Source: Caenorhabditis elegans (taxonomy: Eukaryota > Nematoda > Chromadorea > Rhabditida > Rhabditidae). Taken from it: a stretch of DNA of 64,000 nt. The notes under the pieces are model-generated. The model saw only the letters and a list, made by a program, of their open reading frames with translations. It ran no database searches and had not been told where the DNA came from. The stretch lies in the NCBI RefSeq assembly GCF_000002985.6, contig NC_003279.8, positions 3,968,001 through 4,032,000 of the forward strand, read 5' to 3'. Made by a program: the position numbers and the translations under genes. Positions 10,975 through 24,365 of this stretch are shown here, piece after piece (the first letter of the stretch is position 1; each line of letters begins with the position of its first letter).

Positions 10975-13900
10975 TCATATTTCTTTTGAGACGTGGAAAA
11001 TGTTCTCGTGCTCTTTGAATTAAAGGCAGGCCGGCAATTCTATTATCAGAAATTCACCTTCTCTCCCAAGCTCACTTTGCTCCTTGGAGCCCCGAATCAA
11101 CTCCAATCTCTGTCTCAACTGATTCGCCAACGCAGACATTTCCGTCGAGTTCTGCTTGATTTGCTCTTTTCTCTTTCTCAACAGCTCCATTTGATTTTCA
11201 AGTGTTTTCATCTCGGAATCATTTGTATTTTTCCAATTCAACAGACTTGTTGTAATACCTTCGGTTTGTTCAGCAGACTTTTGTTGGCGCTGAAATTGTT
11301 TTCAGGTTTTAATGAAGCTTTCAAAAATGAAATTTACAATAAATTGTTCTCTTTGAATATTCTCCATAATCTGCCCGACATCAATGCAAGATTGCAAGTC
11401 GCCACTCTGGAAAAAGTTTTCTTGAAATTTTTCCACTGAAAATTCTGCAACTCCTTACATTGTTTCCTTCGTTATTATTGTTTCTAATAGAGCCCAATGT
11501 TTGCGACATTCCAGAAAAATCCATTTCAATTAGAAATGGATTAATTCTCTCATTTATTCATGATTAAAAATATTGGATAAACTTACTTTCACGTTTAAAA
11601 ATCTATTTTTATAGGAAATTATATTTCAAAAGTTGAGAGAATTTTGTTGCATAATTTGTATCACGCGGCGGGGCCTAATTTTAGACTTTCTTGTGTTAGG
11701 CAGTTATCTTTTCATGTCATACCTGAAAAACTCGAAATAGTTTTTGATGTACTATTTATATATTTCATTTAAATTAAACAAGAAAACCAAGGGGTCAAAA
11801 ATAGACAATTTCAAGAAAATTTCATGTAATATTGCAGAATCGGAACAAGTCCTCGGTCGAAAAAAGAAATGAGCAGGAGCAAGGAATATAAAAAGGAACT
11901 TAGTTTAAGAGGAAATATGTTATGCGGGGGAAACGATAGAGTTAAATTGAAATAACAAATTCCATACCAGTCAGGAGAAAAAATCAATTAGCCGCCTACC
12001 CCGATGAGCTGGCTTCCATACTAGAAATGTTATAGATCTTGGCGTAATTTTAATGGATGCCAATGTCCCATCGCTTTCCCTCTCGATATCTTTCCATCCA
12101 CTACAGTCTTCTCTAATCTCGTCGGAATTTGAGTTCCTGTAAAAAATTGAACTTAAAATTCTTCCAATTTCATTGGTCCGTTTTCAACTATGACTTGAAA
12201 ATATACTATCATTAACTATATATAAAAAAATACAGTTCGTCTGTCCGGAGTTTGTAGTCTATGTAGTCTTTGTAGTCTGTGACGTCACGCCCAAATTTCA
12301 GTGAGAATAGTGGGCGTGGCACCCTTCGTGGTGAGACCCATCGTGGTGAGACCCTTCGTGGTGAGACCCTTCGTGGTGAGACCCATCGTGGTGAGACCCT
12401 TCGTGGTGAGACCCATCGTGGTGAGACCCTTCGTGGTGAGACCCAAAATGTTGGCGGGAAATTCAAATTTTAAGTGAAAAAATTTTGGCGGGAAATTCAA
12501 ATTTTCAGTGAAAAAAATTTTAGCGGGAAATTCAAATTTTCAGTGAAAAAATTTTGGCGGGAAATTCAAATTTTCAGTGAAAAAAATTTTAGCGGGAAAT
12601 TCAAATTTTCAGTAAAAAAAATTTTGGGCGGGAAATTCAAATTTTCAGTGAAAAAAATTTTGGCGGGAAACTCAAATTTTCAGTGAAAAAATTTTGGCGG
12701 GAAATTCAAATTTTCAGTGAAAAAAATTTTGCCGGGAAATTCAAATTTTCAGTGAAAAACAATTTTGGCGGAAAATTCCAATTTCTGAGAAAAATCGAGA
12801 AATGTCTGCAATGTTCCAGAAGTTTCTAGAAAATTCGAGAAAATTCCGGAATGGTCCAGAATTTTCTAGAAAATTCTAGAAAGTTCTGGAATGGTCCAGA
12901 ATTTTCTAGAAAATTCGGGAAAACTCTGGAATATTCCAGAACTTTCTAGAAAAATCGAGAAATGTCTGCAATGTTCCAGAAGTTTCTAGAAAATTCGAGA
13001 AAATTCCGGAATGGTCCAGAATTTTCTAGAAAATTCGGGAAAATTCTGGAATATTCCAGAACTCTCTAAAAAATTCGATAAAATTCTGAAATGTTCAATT
13101 TCGTGGAAAAATTCAAGAAACTTCTGCAAAGTTCTACACGGGGTTCTGGCTCGACCCCGCGCTCCATTGGACACTGAAATGGCGGGAAAAAACTTTGAAA
13201 TCGCAAGAGGAATTTTCACGCAGCGCGTTGAAAAAAGTGTATGCATTTGCGCGTGACGGTGTTTCTTCAAGTTTTGATACTCCTAGAATATTCTCAAGTT
13301 TCAATAATTTTAAAAAAATATCAAAAATTGTTATAATTTTCAGAAACGCTCGCCAAAAACTTTCGGAAAGGACCGGAAAATGTTTCATATGATTTGAAGA
13401 ACATAGAGAAAATTATACGTTCAAGAAATTTAGAAATAGTTCCAGGAAACTTGAGGTTTTAAGTTGTAATTGCTCAGAACTTAGTTATATAATATTTATG
13501 TTGCTCGAAAATTTCCGGTAATCAGGGAAAAAACGTTCCATCTGCAAAGAAGGCTTAGAAAATTTAGAATTTGATTTCAATTTTGAGTACGCCAGTCGGA
13601 GCACGCGCTTCAGCGCGTGCGAACGGCTGGTATATATATATATAAGTTATTGGTAAATTGTAAATAAGTTTGTAAATGGTTTAAAATAAACCTCACAATA
13701 TTTTGTACTTCTTCTTAATTGATTCTTCGTTTCTAAAATTACTTGAATAACCCAATAAGAAGTAGCTTTGTCTTCAGTATAAAGATCAATTTTTTTGGCG
13801 ATGGATCACTTGTAAATAGTAGCTGAAGTCTATATTTCTTGCTCTCTACATTCAAACCATGCATATGAAAAGAATCTGTTCTCGTGAACGTATGTTCTAT

Positions 13901-14044
13901 AGAAGGCACCTCCAGGATTCGCTTTCGAACGACCGATGCAGATTTTTTCGAACAAAGAGATAAAATGAAAACGTCTGGTTCATTCATTTCCTTGAGCAAT
14001 TGTGAATGAACCACACTTGGTAGAGAGAATAATTTGACGGACAT
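10975..14044 (-). CDS. F-box plus coiled-coil protein, 268 aa as it stands
   Basis: Phase-consistent minus-strand exons: 13743-14044, 12000-12136, 11338-11435, 11058-11289 and a terminal exon 10975-11012 ending in TGA (807 nt). Residues 1-45 look like a worm F-box (LPSVVHSQLLKEM ... LSLCSKKSASVVRK), which would bind the SKP1 adaptor of an SCF ubiquitin ligase. A middle part contains ITFLVWKP, reminiscent of F-box-associated regions. The end is a Lys/Glu/Gln-rich coiled coil (roughly 165-255). The start follows a TTTTTCTAG acceptor by one base. The first intron (12137-13742) is almost entirely Helitron. The stop at 10975-10977 is suspicious: the same frame reaches a good GTAAAT donor at 10968 and joins an exon at 10771-10842 in phase. 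The function of the coiled-coil part is unknown, and linking the F-box exon to the coiled-coil exons is inference from splice phase. Confidence 0.5.
12322..12445. repeat. 15-bp tandem array, 8 copies
   Basis: Units CCTTCGTGGTGAGAC, alternating irregularly between TTCG and ATCG variants. Open in several frames, producing artefact peptides of RGETL/RGETH type. Inside the Helitron. Confidence 0.9.
12434..12785. repeat. About 34-bp tandem array, 10 copies
   Basis: Units with core TTGGCGGGAAATTCAAATTT followed by TCAGTGAAAAAA; single-base variants (AGCGGG, GCCGGG, GGGCGGG) mark individual copies. A degenerate three-copy relative is inside the Helitron at 28981-29569. Confidence 0.9.
12786..13100. 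repeat. About 43-bp degenerate tandem array
   Basis: Seven to eight copies built on CCAGAATTTTCTAGAAAATT followed by CGAGAAAATTCCGGAATGGT. Rich in TTCTAGAA palindromes and in nGAAn/nTTCn units resembling heat-shock elements. Third array of the Helitron. Confidence 0.8.
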
Positions 14045-15204
14045 TCTAGAAAAAATTCTGTAATGTTGCGTACTTGGTTTAAAGTTATGCTATACAACTA
14101 AATTAATATCCAGTTGAGAAAATGAAGAAAGTTTAAATAAATGTAAAATTAAAAAAAAATACAACGATTTTCAATCAAAGATTAGAGTGAGTCTTTCGGA
14201 GAAAAAGAGCAACTCAATGACCAGCTTGAATTTATCGATCTGACAAGACAAGAGATTTTATTTCTGAAGAGCGACAGTGATATTCCATTTTCCTTCGGTT
14301 CTTCGTATTATTTTCTCATTTTTCGCTTACTATTAGTATTATATCGATTAATCAATTATTTTAATTGTTTTCGAAAAACGAGCCCGTAAATCGACACCAC
14401 AGTAGTCATTTACATAATTACTGTAGTTTTCGCTACGAGATATTTTGCTCGCAAAATGCTGCTCAATACGCATTCTCAGAATTTTGTGTTCCTGTACTAA
14501 AAATCTATTCCACGTAATTCTAAAACTAAAGGTTCACAGATATATCAGTTTTTCAGATTTAACACTTTTTTCGGGTTTTTTTGTAATTTCCCAATTTTCT
14601 TAAAATTATCATGTTCGGCACTATCTTATTATCTATCCAGTTGTTTTTTTTTCAAATGAAAATCAATTTATTGCTCCACAGAAAAACATATTGAATGCGG
14701 TGTTGACAAGTTTTACCGAGTGAGAGACTACACAAATTTTAGAGATGGAAAAGAGAACAATGTGTGCTGGGTCTTTTATGAATCGAATCGTTTACAAATG
14801 GATTTGCGTTCATTCCTATTTCATTTTGATGATAAAAATGAAAGAAATTGACCAAATTTTCTACCGCAAAAAATTAAATTTTGAAAATGAAGTTTTCCCG
14901 CGGTTTTCATAGAAAGTGTGCGGCGCTTGCGTTTGGACTCCGCCCACCTCACTGAAATGTTTCCCGCACTCATTCTTCATTTTATTCGCTATTCTTGTCT
15001 TTTTCCGCGCTTCCGCTTTCTTCCGCGCACTGTTTCGATTTTTCTTTGTTCAGCTTCCTCGTTCTCGCACCCAATTCGCACCGAATCGAATTCGATTCAT
15101 TGCGAAATCTCTCGTAATCTCGCCTCCCCTATTTTTCGTCGTTTATAAGTTAGCAAAAACAATTTTAAAGTTTTTTCTTTCAGAGCAACCTCTCCTGGGT
15201 TACT
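14045..15204. other. Intergenic between F-box gene and aars-2
   Basis: A divergent promoter region. An ATG-less open frame at 14186-14399 (plus strand, EKEQLNDQLEFIDLTRQEIL.. near its start) looks coiled-coil-like but has no clear start or splice context; it may be a gene remnant. A dispersed repeat follows at about 14375-14525. The aars-2 5' leader has a strong TTTTTTCTTTCAG acceptor ending at 15183, probably a trans-splice site. Confidence 0.5.
14375..14525. repeat. Dispersed worm repeat (GCCCGTAAATCGACAC family)
   Basis: Contains GAGCCCGTAAATCGACAC, TACTGTAGTTTTCGCTACGA and CATTCTCAGAATTTTGTGTT in the order typical of an abundant C. elegans interspersed repeat; recognised from memory of the family. 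Confidence 0.6.
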
Positions 15205-18384
<3,180 letters not shown>

Positions 18385-19977
18385 TTTCCCCAATTTTCAA
18401 TCTATTTCCTGTTTTTCATATCGCTTCCTTTCCTCTATTTATTGTTGTCTGTTGCATTCTAGTTCATTGCTCTCCCTCCCCGTCATTATATTTATTTCGT
18501 ATTTCTATTTTATGTTTCAATTTGTTTGCTGGTTTGTCGAGGTTTCAAAATGTTTATGCAGTAAATAGAGGCCAAACTTTTTCCCATTTCACGAAAACAA
18601 CAATTTTGAGTGGGTTGGACGCGACAGCTGGACAGCTGCTCAACTCGCGGATCAACAACACCTCGATCGATTTCAAAAAAAAAAGTACCTTCGACTTGTC
18701 AGCCAACAAGTTTCGAAAGATTCTGGAGATTTCTGAAAGTGACGTGGCATTACACTTCAGACATCTCTAATTTGTGGCACAGCTATCTGAACATTACAAT
18801 GGACAAAAATGTGAAGAACAACAAAAGAAACGGAACGGCAATGAATTCCAGATGGCGATGAATGTGTTTTACGGAGGAAAAGAGCAGATTTTTGCAATTT
18901 TGCAGATTAGAAAAATGATTTGAGAACAAATTCCAGACATATGCTTAAGAGATAAGTTTCTTGATTCCCGGTCGTGTACTGCTCTGGGACAATCAATTGA
19001 TAAAAATATTAATATATCTATCCAATATATTCAATTATATATCCAAAAAGATATATCCAATTGAATTCGGGCGATTTTTCGTGTTTTATCATGAATTCTC
19101 TTGTTTTTCTAATGAAAATCGATAGTTTTGGACACAAATTTTATAGTTTTTTAGAAAATTATAAAATTTCATTATAAAATACGAAAAATCGCTTAAAACA
19201 GCCTTAAATTCAACAATTAGTAAATTAATTTAGTTGTCCGAGAGGAGTACACGGTTTGTCCGAGAGGAGTACACGCTTTGTCCGAGAGGAGTACACGGCC
19301 GAGAATCTATGAAATTCATTTCCGCGCGAAATTCGAATTAAAAAGTCTCAGCGGATGATTTCTAGATATTTGAAGGGCTATAACAAACTTTTGAGAGAAT
19401 TTTGTGATGTTTTGCTTATTCACATGGCCCTGTCAATGCATTGGCTCCATTTTTAAGTCCGGCAAATGGAAAAAGTGGGTTACTGTACAACTTAAAGGCG
19501 CACACTATTTTTCGTCGATTATGGACTATTTCGATCGTGGCAAGAGCGGTAACCCTATTTTCGGGAGAAAAACACTGAAAATATTGGAAGACAAGAACTT
19601 GGAATTCAAATAATTTCCGGTGTAAATCGTGACGAGACCCTCTTGCGCCTTTGAAGTCTCAGGTCAGACGTTTCAACTTGAATGATAATCTCTGATATTT
19701 CAATGAATTTCAAAATATTTCGTTTTACACCGTAGAAACAAGTGACTCAGACCATTGGTCCGTTCGTTTCACCTCTCGCCACCCACCACTTCAAAACACC
19801 ACGTCAGCAAATCTCTCCCCCGCAAGAGACTCCAGACGCACAATTGGTTCCCCCGAGCCATCTTCCTTCGGGAAGCTCCCCCGGTGTGGGCGGAGCTTGA
19901 GCATCTGATAAAAGCAAGGTCCGACGCGAGGAGAAGCTCATTGTCATTCTTTTTTGACTATCCCCCTTCTAAACACC
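18385..19977. other. Intergenic between aars-2 and cpn-3
   Basis: Holds the aars-2 3' UTR and, at about 18610-18770, an ATG-less open stretch that I could not tie to a gene. An inverted repeat at about 19060-19205 (GCGATTTTTCGTGTTTTAT mirrored by ATAAAATACGAAAAATCGC) may be a MITE. A 22-bp triplicate repeat lies at 19233-19298. The presumed cpn-3 promoter has a GATAAAAG box near 19907. Confidence 0.5.
19233..19298. repeat. 22-bp tandem triplicate
   Basis: Three near-identical copies of TTGTCCGAGAGGAGTACACG plus two bases, differing only at the last positions. Confidence 0.85.
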
Positions 19978-20554
19978 ATGGCCAATCGCACCACCGCCGG
20001 AGGAATCGGATTCGCTGTCCGCCAAAAGGTTTGGTGAATTTCAGTGATTTTGTTAGGCTATTCTTCATTTTTCAGCAAGACTCCAAGTTCATCGACAAGG
20101 AGGCCACTCTTCTTCTCGAATGGATCAAGAAGCTCTCCGGTGAGAACATCTCTACATCCGGAGAACGCGACAACTTCCACAACCTTCTCAAGGACGGAAC
20201 CCTTCTTTGCAAGTGAGTTTTTGTTACCTAGTATTGTTCAACAAAATCTTAAAATTTTCAGAGCCGCCAACGGAATCGAGGCCGGATCAATCAAGAAGGT
20301 GCAAAAGCCGATCTCGACCTTCGCATGCATGGAGAACATCAACGCATTCGTCGAGTTCGCCAAGAAGCAGGGAGTACCAAATGAGGAGACATTCCAGTCT
20401 GTGGAGCTCGTCGAAGGACGCGATCTTTTCTCCGTCTGCGTCACTCTTCTCTCGCTCGGCAGAGTTGTAAGTTTATCTAAAATTTGACTTCAAGCTATAA
20501 AAATTGTAATATTTTCAGCTCCAAAAGGCCGGAAAGACCAACCCATTCGCCTAA
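19978..20554 (+). CDS. cpn-3: Calponin / transgelin-type protein, 142 aa
   Basis: Small actin-binding protein with a single type-3 calponin-homology (CH) domain. Exons: 19978-20028, 20076-20212, 20262-20466, 20519-20554 (429 nt, in phase). The CH domain covers about residues 22-130: [39 protein letters not shown] and the [20 protein letters not shown] helix. It ends in [10 protein letters not shown], so any actin-binding calponin repeat is absent or minimal, as in short transgelin-like proteins. Codon use is extremely biased (AAG, CTC, GGA, AAC), as in abundant muscle proteins. A GATAAAAG box lies about 70 nt upstream and AATAAA at 20680-20685. The symbol is assigned from memory of the locus next to aars-2. 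Confidence 0.92.
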
Positions 20555-20679
20555 AAACCAACCCATCCAACTCAAGAATTCCAAAAATGGCCAAGCCCTT
20601 GCAATGTTTCACCCGATACCTTCTCATATCCTAATAATATGATTTTCTTCTTTTCTTCTTTTTTTGTTGTACAAAACAA

Positions 20680-20685
20680 AATAAA
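20680..20685 (+). terminator. Poly(A) signal of cpn-3
   Basis: AATAAA 126 nt after the stop codon, in a U-rich 3' UTR. Confidence 0.75.
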
Positions 20686-22050
20686 GTTGTTTGGTCAACA
20701 AAGCTCGATTCTTCTCTCTTTTCTGCCTCAAGTCAGTGACTGCTCTGATGGCACGCAGCTGTTCCAAAGATGTGTAACGTTTCTCTGGTTTCTATACGCC
20801 GGGATGTGATCTCTAGTGGGCTTCACAGCAAAAACATTAATGGATTATTTGGGGGCGAATGGCGAGCACAGATTTTGCTCCGATGGCGCTCGGCAACTAG
20901 TGATAGGTTGAGGTGGTGTTGCAAAGTATGATGACAGTCGGAAGATCATAAGATTGATCATACAACTTGGTAGTTGACAATAAGAATGAAATTTCTTGTG
21001 GTTGTAGAGTTGGTAAAACTGCGCGTTCTAAATAAATTTGACGATCTATTACCGATCGAGGTTCAGGCACGGCAGGAAATTTCAATACTGGAACTTTTCG
21101 AGTTGTATTGTGCAAAAACACAATTTTCCAAGAAATACCATATTTCTTCTATTACTTTTGCACTGGCTTTAGGACATCTCTGACGTTGAAATTTTTAACT
21201 TTGTAGGGTAAAAAATAACTACTGGATAATTAATAAAAAAAACTTTAAATAAATTCTTCATTACGAAAGAAGGAGCCTAACTTTAATGAACATTAAACAA
21301 CTCACGATGTCTCTATTTAAATATTAAATAGAGCACATCTAAAAGATTTTTTTTAATTGAACGCACTGACTTTGAGTTAATTCAAAAACTTTTTTTCAAA
21401 TTTAGCTTCATCATTTTTGTTTTAGAGATATCTGCCAAAATAGCAGTAGGCAAGAGTCAGGCATGAATGTGCCTACGTGGAATGCTGACAATTCTCTGGT
21501 AATTTCCTCATTTTTCCAACAATCAGTCCACTTTATTATCAGTCAGTTAAAATTTCTACTTCCCTTGGCTCTACTCAAAGTGCCAATCAAATGAGGAATG
21601 CTCTATTTACAAATGTATTTAAAAATTGCAAATGTTCACTAGTTTTCGGTCTTCATTATTTTTGTTTTCTCTTGTTTTTTTCGGTTCCAATTTTTGTTCT
21701 TACCAGCGTGGGAGTATCGAAAGCTGTGAGCCAAGTGCAATAATGTCACCTGATCTGATTTCTCAAAACATTCAAAAAACATAAAGCAAGATCCCATCGA
21801 AAATTGCAAAGGGAGCTTTCAGAAGAATACATAAAATTATGTAAAACACCACATACGTACTCTATAATTATCCGTTATGTTATTGCAGTTTCAGCGTTGT
21901 TTCAGAGGTGCGGAGTATGTAAGATTGTAGAGGTAACTGAGTGTAAATTAGGTGTTTGGTCGCTTTTATCTGGTGATTAAAATCAGTATACTTATTTCAA
22001 CAGGTACGGTTCTTAGGATTTTAGTACTATAGTTATTTAGAACTAAATTT

Positions 22051-22793
22051 AAAAACCAGTGCACATTTGAAATTCCCAATTCTCCACAGTTTTCAGTTTA
22101 AAAAAATTTGAAAACCAGTGCACATTTGAAATTTTATATTCTCTATAATTCTCGGTTTAAAATATTTTAAAAACCAGTGCACATTTGAAATTCTCAATTC
22201 TCCACAGTTTTCAGTTTAAAATATTTTAAAAACCAGTGCACATTTGAAATTCCCAATTCTCCATAAATTTCAGTTTAAAAAAATTTGAAAACCAGTGCAC
22301 ATTTGAAATTTTATATTCTCTATAATTCTCGGTTTTAAATATTTTGAAAACCAGTGCACATTTGAAATTCCCAATTCTCCACAGTTTTCAGTTTAAAAAA
22401 TTTTGAAAACCAGTGCACATTTGAAATTTTATATTCTCTATAATGCTCGGTTTTAAATATTTTAAAAACCAGTGCACATTTGAAATTCCCAATTCTCCAC
22501 AGTTTTCAGTTTAAAAAATTTTGAAAACCAGTGCACATTTGAAATTTTATATTCTCTATAATTCTCGGTTTTAAATATTTTGAAAACCAGTGAAGTCTTG
22601 AATTTCCATATTCCCCATAATTCTCGGTTTTAAATATTTTGAAAACCAGTGAAGTCTTGAATTTCCATATTCTCCATAATTTTCAGTTTAAAAAAATTTG
22701 AAAACCAGTGCACATTTGAAATTCCCAATTCTCCATAATTTTCAGTTAAAAAAAAATTGAAAATCAGTGCACATTTGAAATTTTATTTTCTGC
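22051..22793. repeat. 58-59-bp satellite, 13 copies, alternating subtypes
   Basis: Every unit contains AAACCAGTG. Type A continues CACATTTGAAATTCCCAATT, type B CACATTTGAAATTTTATATT and type C AAGTCTTGAATTTCCATATT. The order is A, B, A-like, A, B, A, B, A, B, C, C, A, B, so most of it behaves as an A-B dimer (about 117 bp) interrupted by two C copies. Confidence 0.9.
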
Positions 22794-23624
22794 TAATATT
22801 TAGAAGAAGTTATACATACTTAATCTAGACCAAATAAAAATATGAACACCTCATTAGAGGAGCCATTGCTTAATTACTGGGAATAATCTACTGTAGATCG
22901 AAATTTAATTCCAACTAGCGGTCTAGATGCAAGACTCTTGAGATACTCCATCAGCTCATTTGTTTTTCTTCCCAGGTGGCACTATTGACCCAATTCGGAC
23001 ATTTCCATTCTGCTCATTCCGTCCTCCTTTGTCGGTTTCCATTGACAAGATTACTCTGGCGGTGTGTTCTTTTGCCATCAAAAATTACTACAAATCACGT
23101 CTGCTGTCTGAAATTGCGCCATAAAGAGTCGGAACTTTTGTGTCCGTGTATTTTTGTTACTTGTAGACTGTCCGATGAGAAATCTAGAAAAGGTAGCCAA
23201 GGAAAAAACTTATGAGTGTGCAATTTTGTGTCAATCAAAAATGAATGAATCACTTTAGTTGGAATTGCGAAATTAGAACTGTGTTCTTATCTTTTTCTGT
23301 TCTGGAAAATTGATTTCAATCACGTTTCTTTTATGAAAGTGAAACTTTGGTTTGTTTTGCTTCTAGTTTTGAGTGTTTAGAATGAGATCATTTTATTGAA
23401 AGGCCTTGAAAATTATTATTTTTTATTTTTAAGTTTTCTCAATTGTAATTTTCAGAATTAAAAAAATCATGATGTTTGTAGTTGTGTATGTAGTTTTGCA
23501 ATTTTATGATTTTTTTGCGGGAATATAATTTTAAAAATTCTAGCTCTATAACTAAATTTTTCACAAGTCTCTGACTGTGAACTTTAGAAAAACATTATAC
23601 AATTTCACAGTATTGTGAGAAAAA

Positions 23625-23872
23625 TCATTAACTATATATAAAGCGCTTATTCTGTGTGTCCATAGTTTGTAGTCTATGTAGTCTTTGTAGTCTGTGAAAT
23701 TTTGGCTTCTGGAGGGATAGTGAGTTGAAGTTAGTGTAGGGATATAGTCGGGGTACTGTAGTGGTACAATAGTGGTACGGTAGGAATACTGTAGGGTTAC
23801 GGTAGTTTCATAAAAAATTAATTTTCAGCCCCAGAAGTCGGGGGCCGCGCCGAAGGTGCGGTCCACGGCTGG
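23625..23872. mobile_element. Minimal Helitron derivative, 248 bp
   Basis: Starts TCATTAACTATATATAAAGC after an A and ends CTGG before a T; a CCGCGCC/GGTGCGG hairpin lies just before the end. It shares TTTGTAGTCTATGTAGTCTT with the Helitron at 12209. Its interior is little more than TACTGTAG-type runs. Confidence 0.82.
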
Positions 23873-24164
23873 TTAAAAATATAAAATTACAGTTAAAAAT
23901 CAGAAAATCTAGAGACGATTAATGTATTTCATGGCCAGTGTAGTTTTTCAAAAACACTTCTAATCATAGTTCAATATGACCGAATATCTCCTTTAAAAAT
24001 CTTTTCGAAAAAGTTTTTTTGTAGGTTGTAAAATTTTTCGGAAAACTGGCATTTTACCAAAACCTTGCCTGAAAGTATTGAAACTTTTAAAATGTTTCTG
24101 TTCGATCTCTAAAAGTGTTGGAATGTGAATATTTTTAAACATTATTTAAACATAAAACTGGAAA

Positions 24165-24365
24165 AAAACTTTTTTTGATCAACAACTTCCAAAAAATTGA
24201 TGAAAACTGCGTTTTCAACAAAAAATTCCAGAACTTTTTTGAATTTTTTTATTATGATATATTTGGTCATTTTAACGCCATAGGCTTGGTTTTTAATCAT
24301 TTCCCACTGGCTCTACTCCCCCTTAAAAAATTATACATTTTACAGTTAAATGCCTCTGTAGTCTA
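24165..24365. repeat. Dispersed repeat, copy 1
   Basis: Core TTATGATATATTTGGTCATT through GGTTTTTAATCATTTCCCAC; related to copies at about 39590-40075 and 51410-51600. Confidence 0.6.

Larger units (their letters stand above)
12209..13630. mobile_element. Non-autonomous Helitron, 1422 bp
   Basis: Begins TCATTAACTATATATAAA directly after an A and ends CTGG directly before a T, the A|TC...CTRR|T insertion pattern of Helitrons. Ten bases before the 3' end is a perfect 8-bp hairpin (GCACGCGC at 13601, GCGCGTGC at 13613, loop TTCA). There is no Rep/helicase frame. The interior consists largely of three tandem arrays. It sits within the first intron of the F-box gene, occupying 1422 of 1606 bp. 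The same ends recur at 23625-23872 and 28981-29569. Confidence 0.85.

Noticed and set aside
11434..11527. ATG frame beginning MDFSGMSQTLG as start of the coiled-coil gene
   Set aside because: Joining it to the following exon needs a 23-nt intron and a wrong phase; joining 12000 to 11435 keeps phase with a normal acceptor.
12212..12500. Overlapping frames encoding RGET/VSPRR/GLTTK repeats
   Set aside because: They are translations of the 15-bp tandem array of the Helitron in several frames, not proteins.
18522..18861. Overlapping short frames after aars-2
   Set aside because: No ATG in the better frame and no acceptor; most likely aars-2 3' UTR and spacer, though a gene relic is possible.
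20897..21121. 74-codon minus-strand frame downstream of cpn-3
   Set aside because: No flanking exon, acceptor or family similarity that I can recognise.
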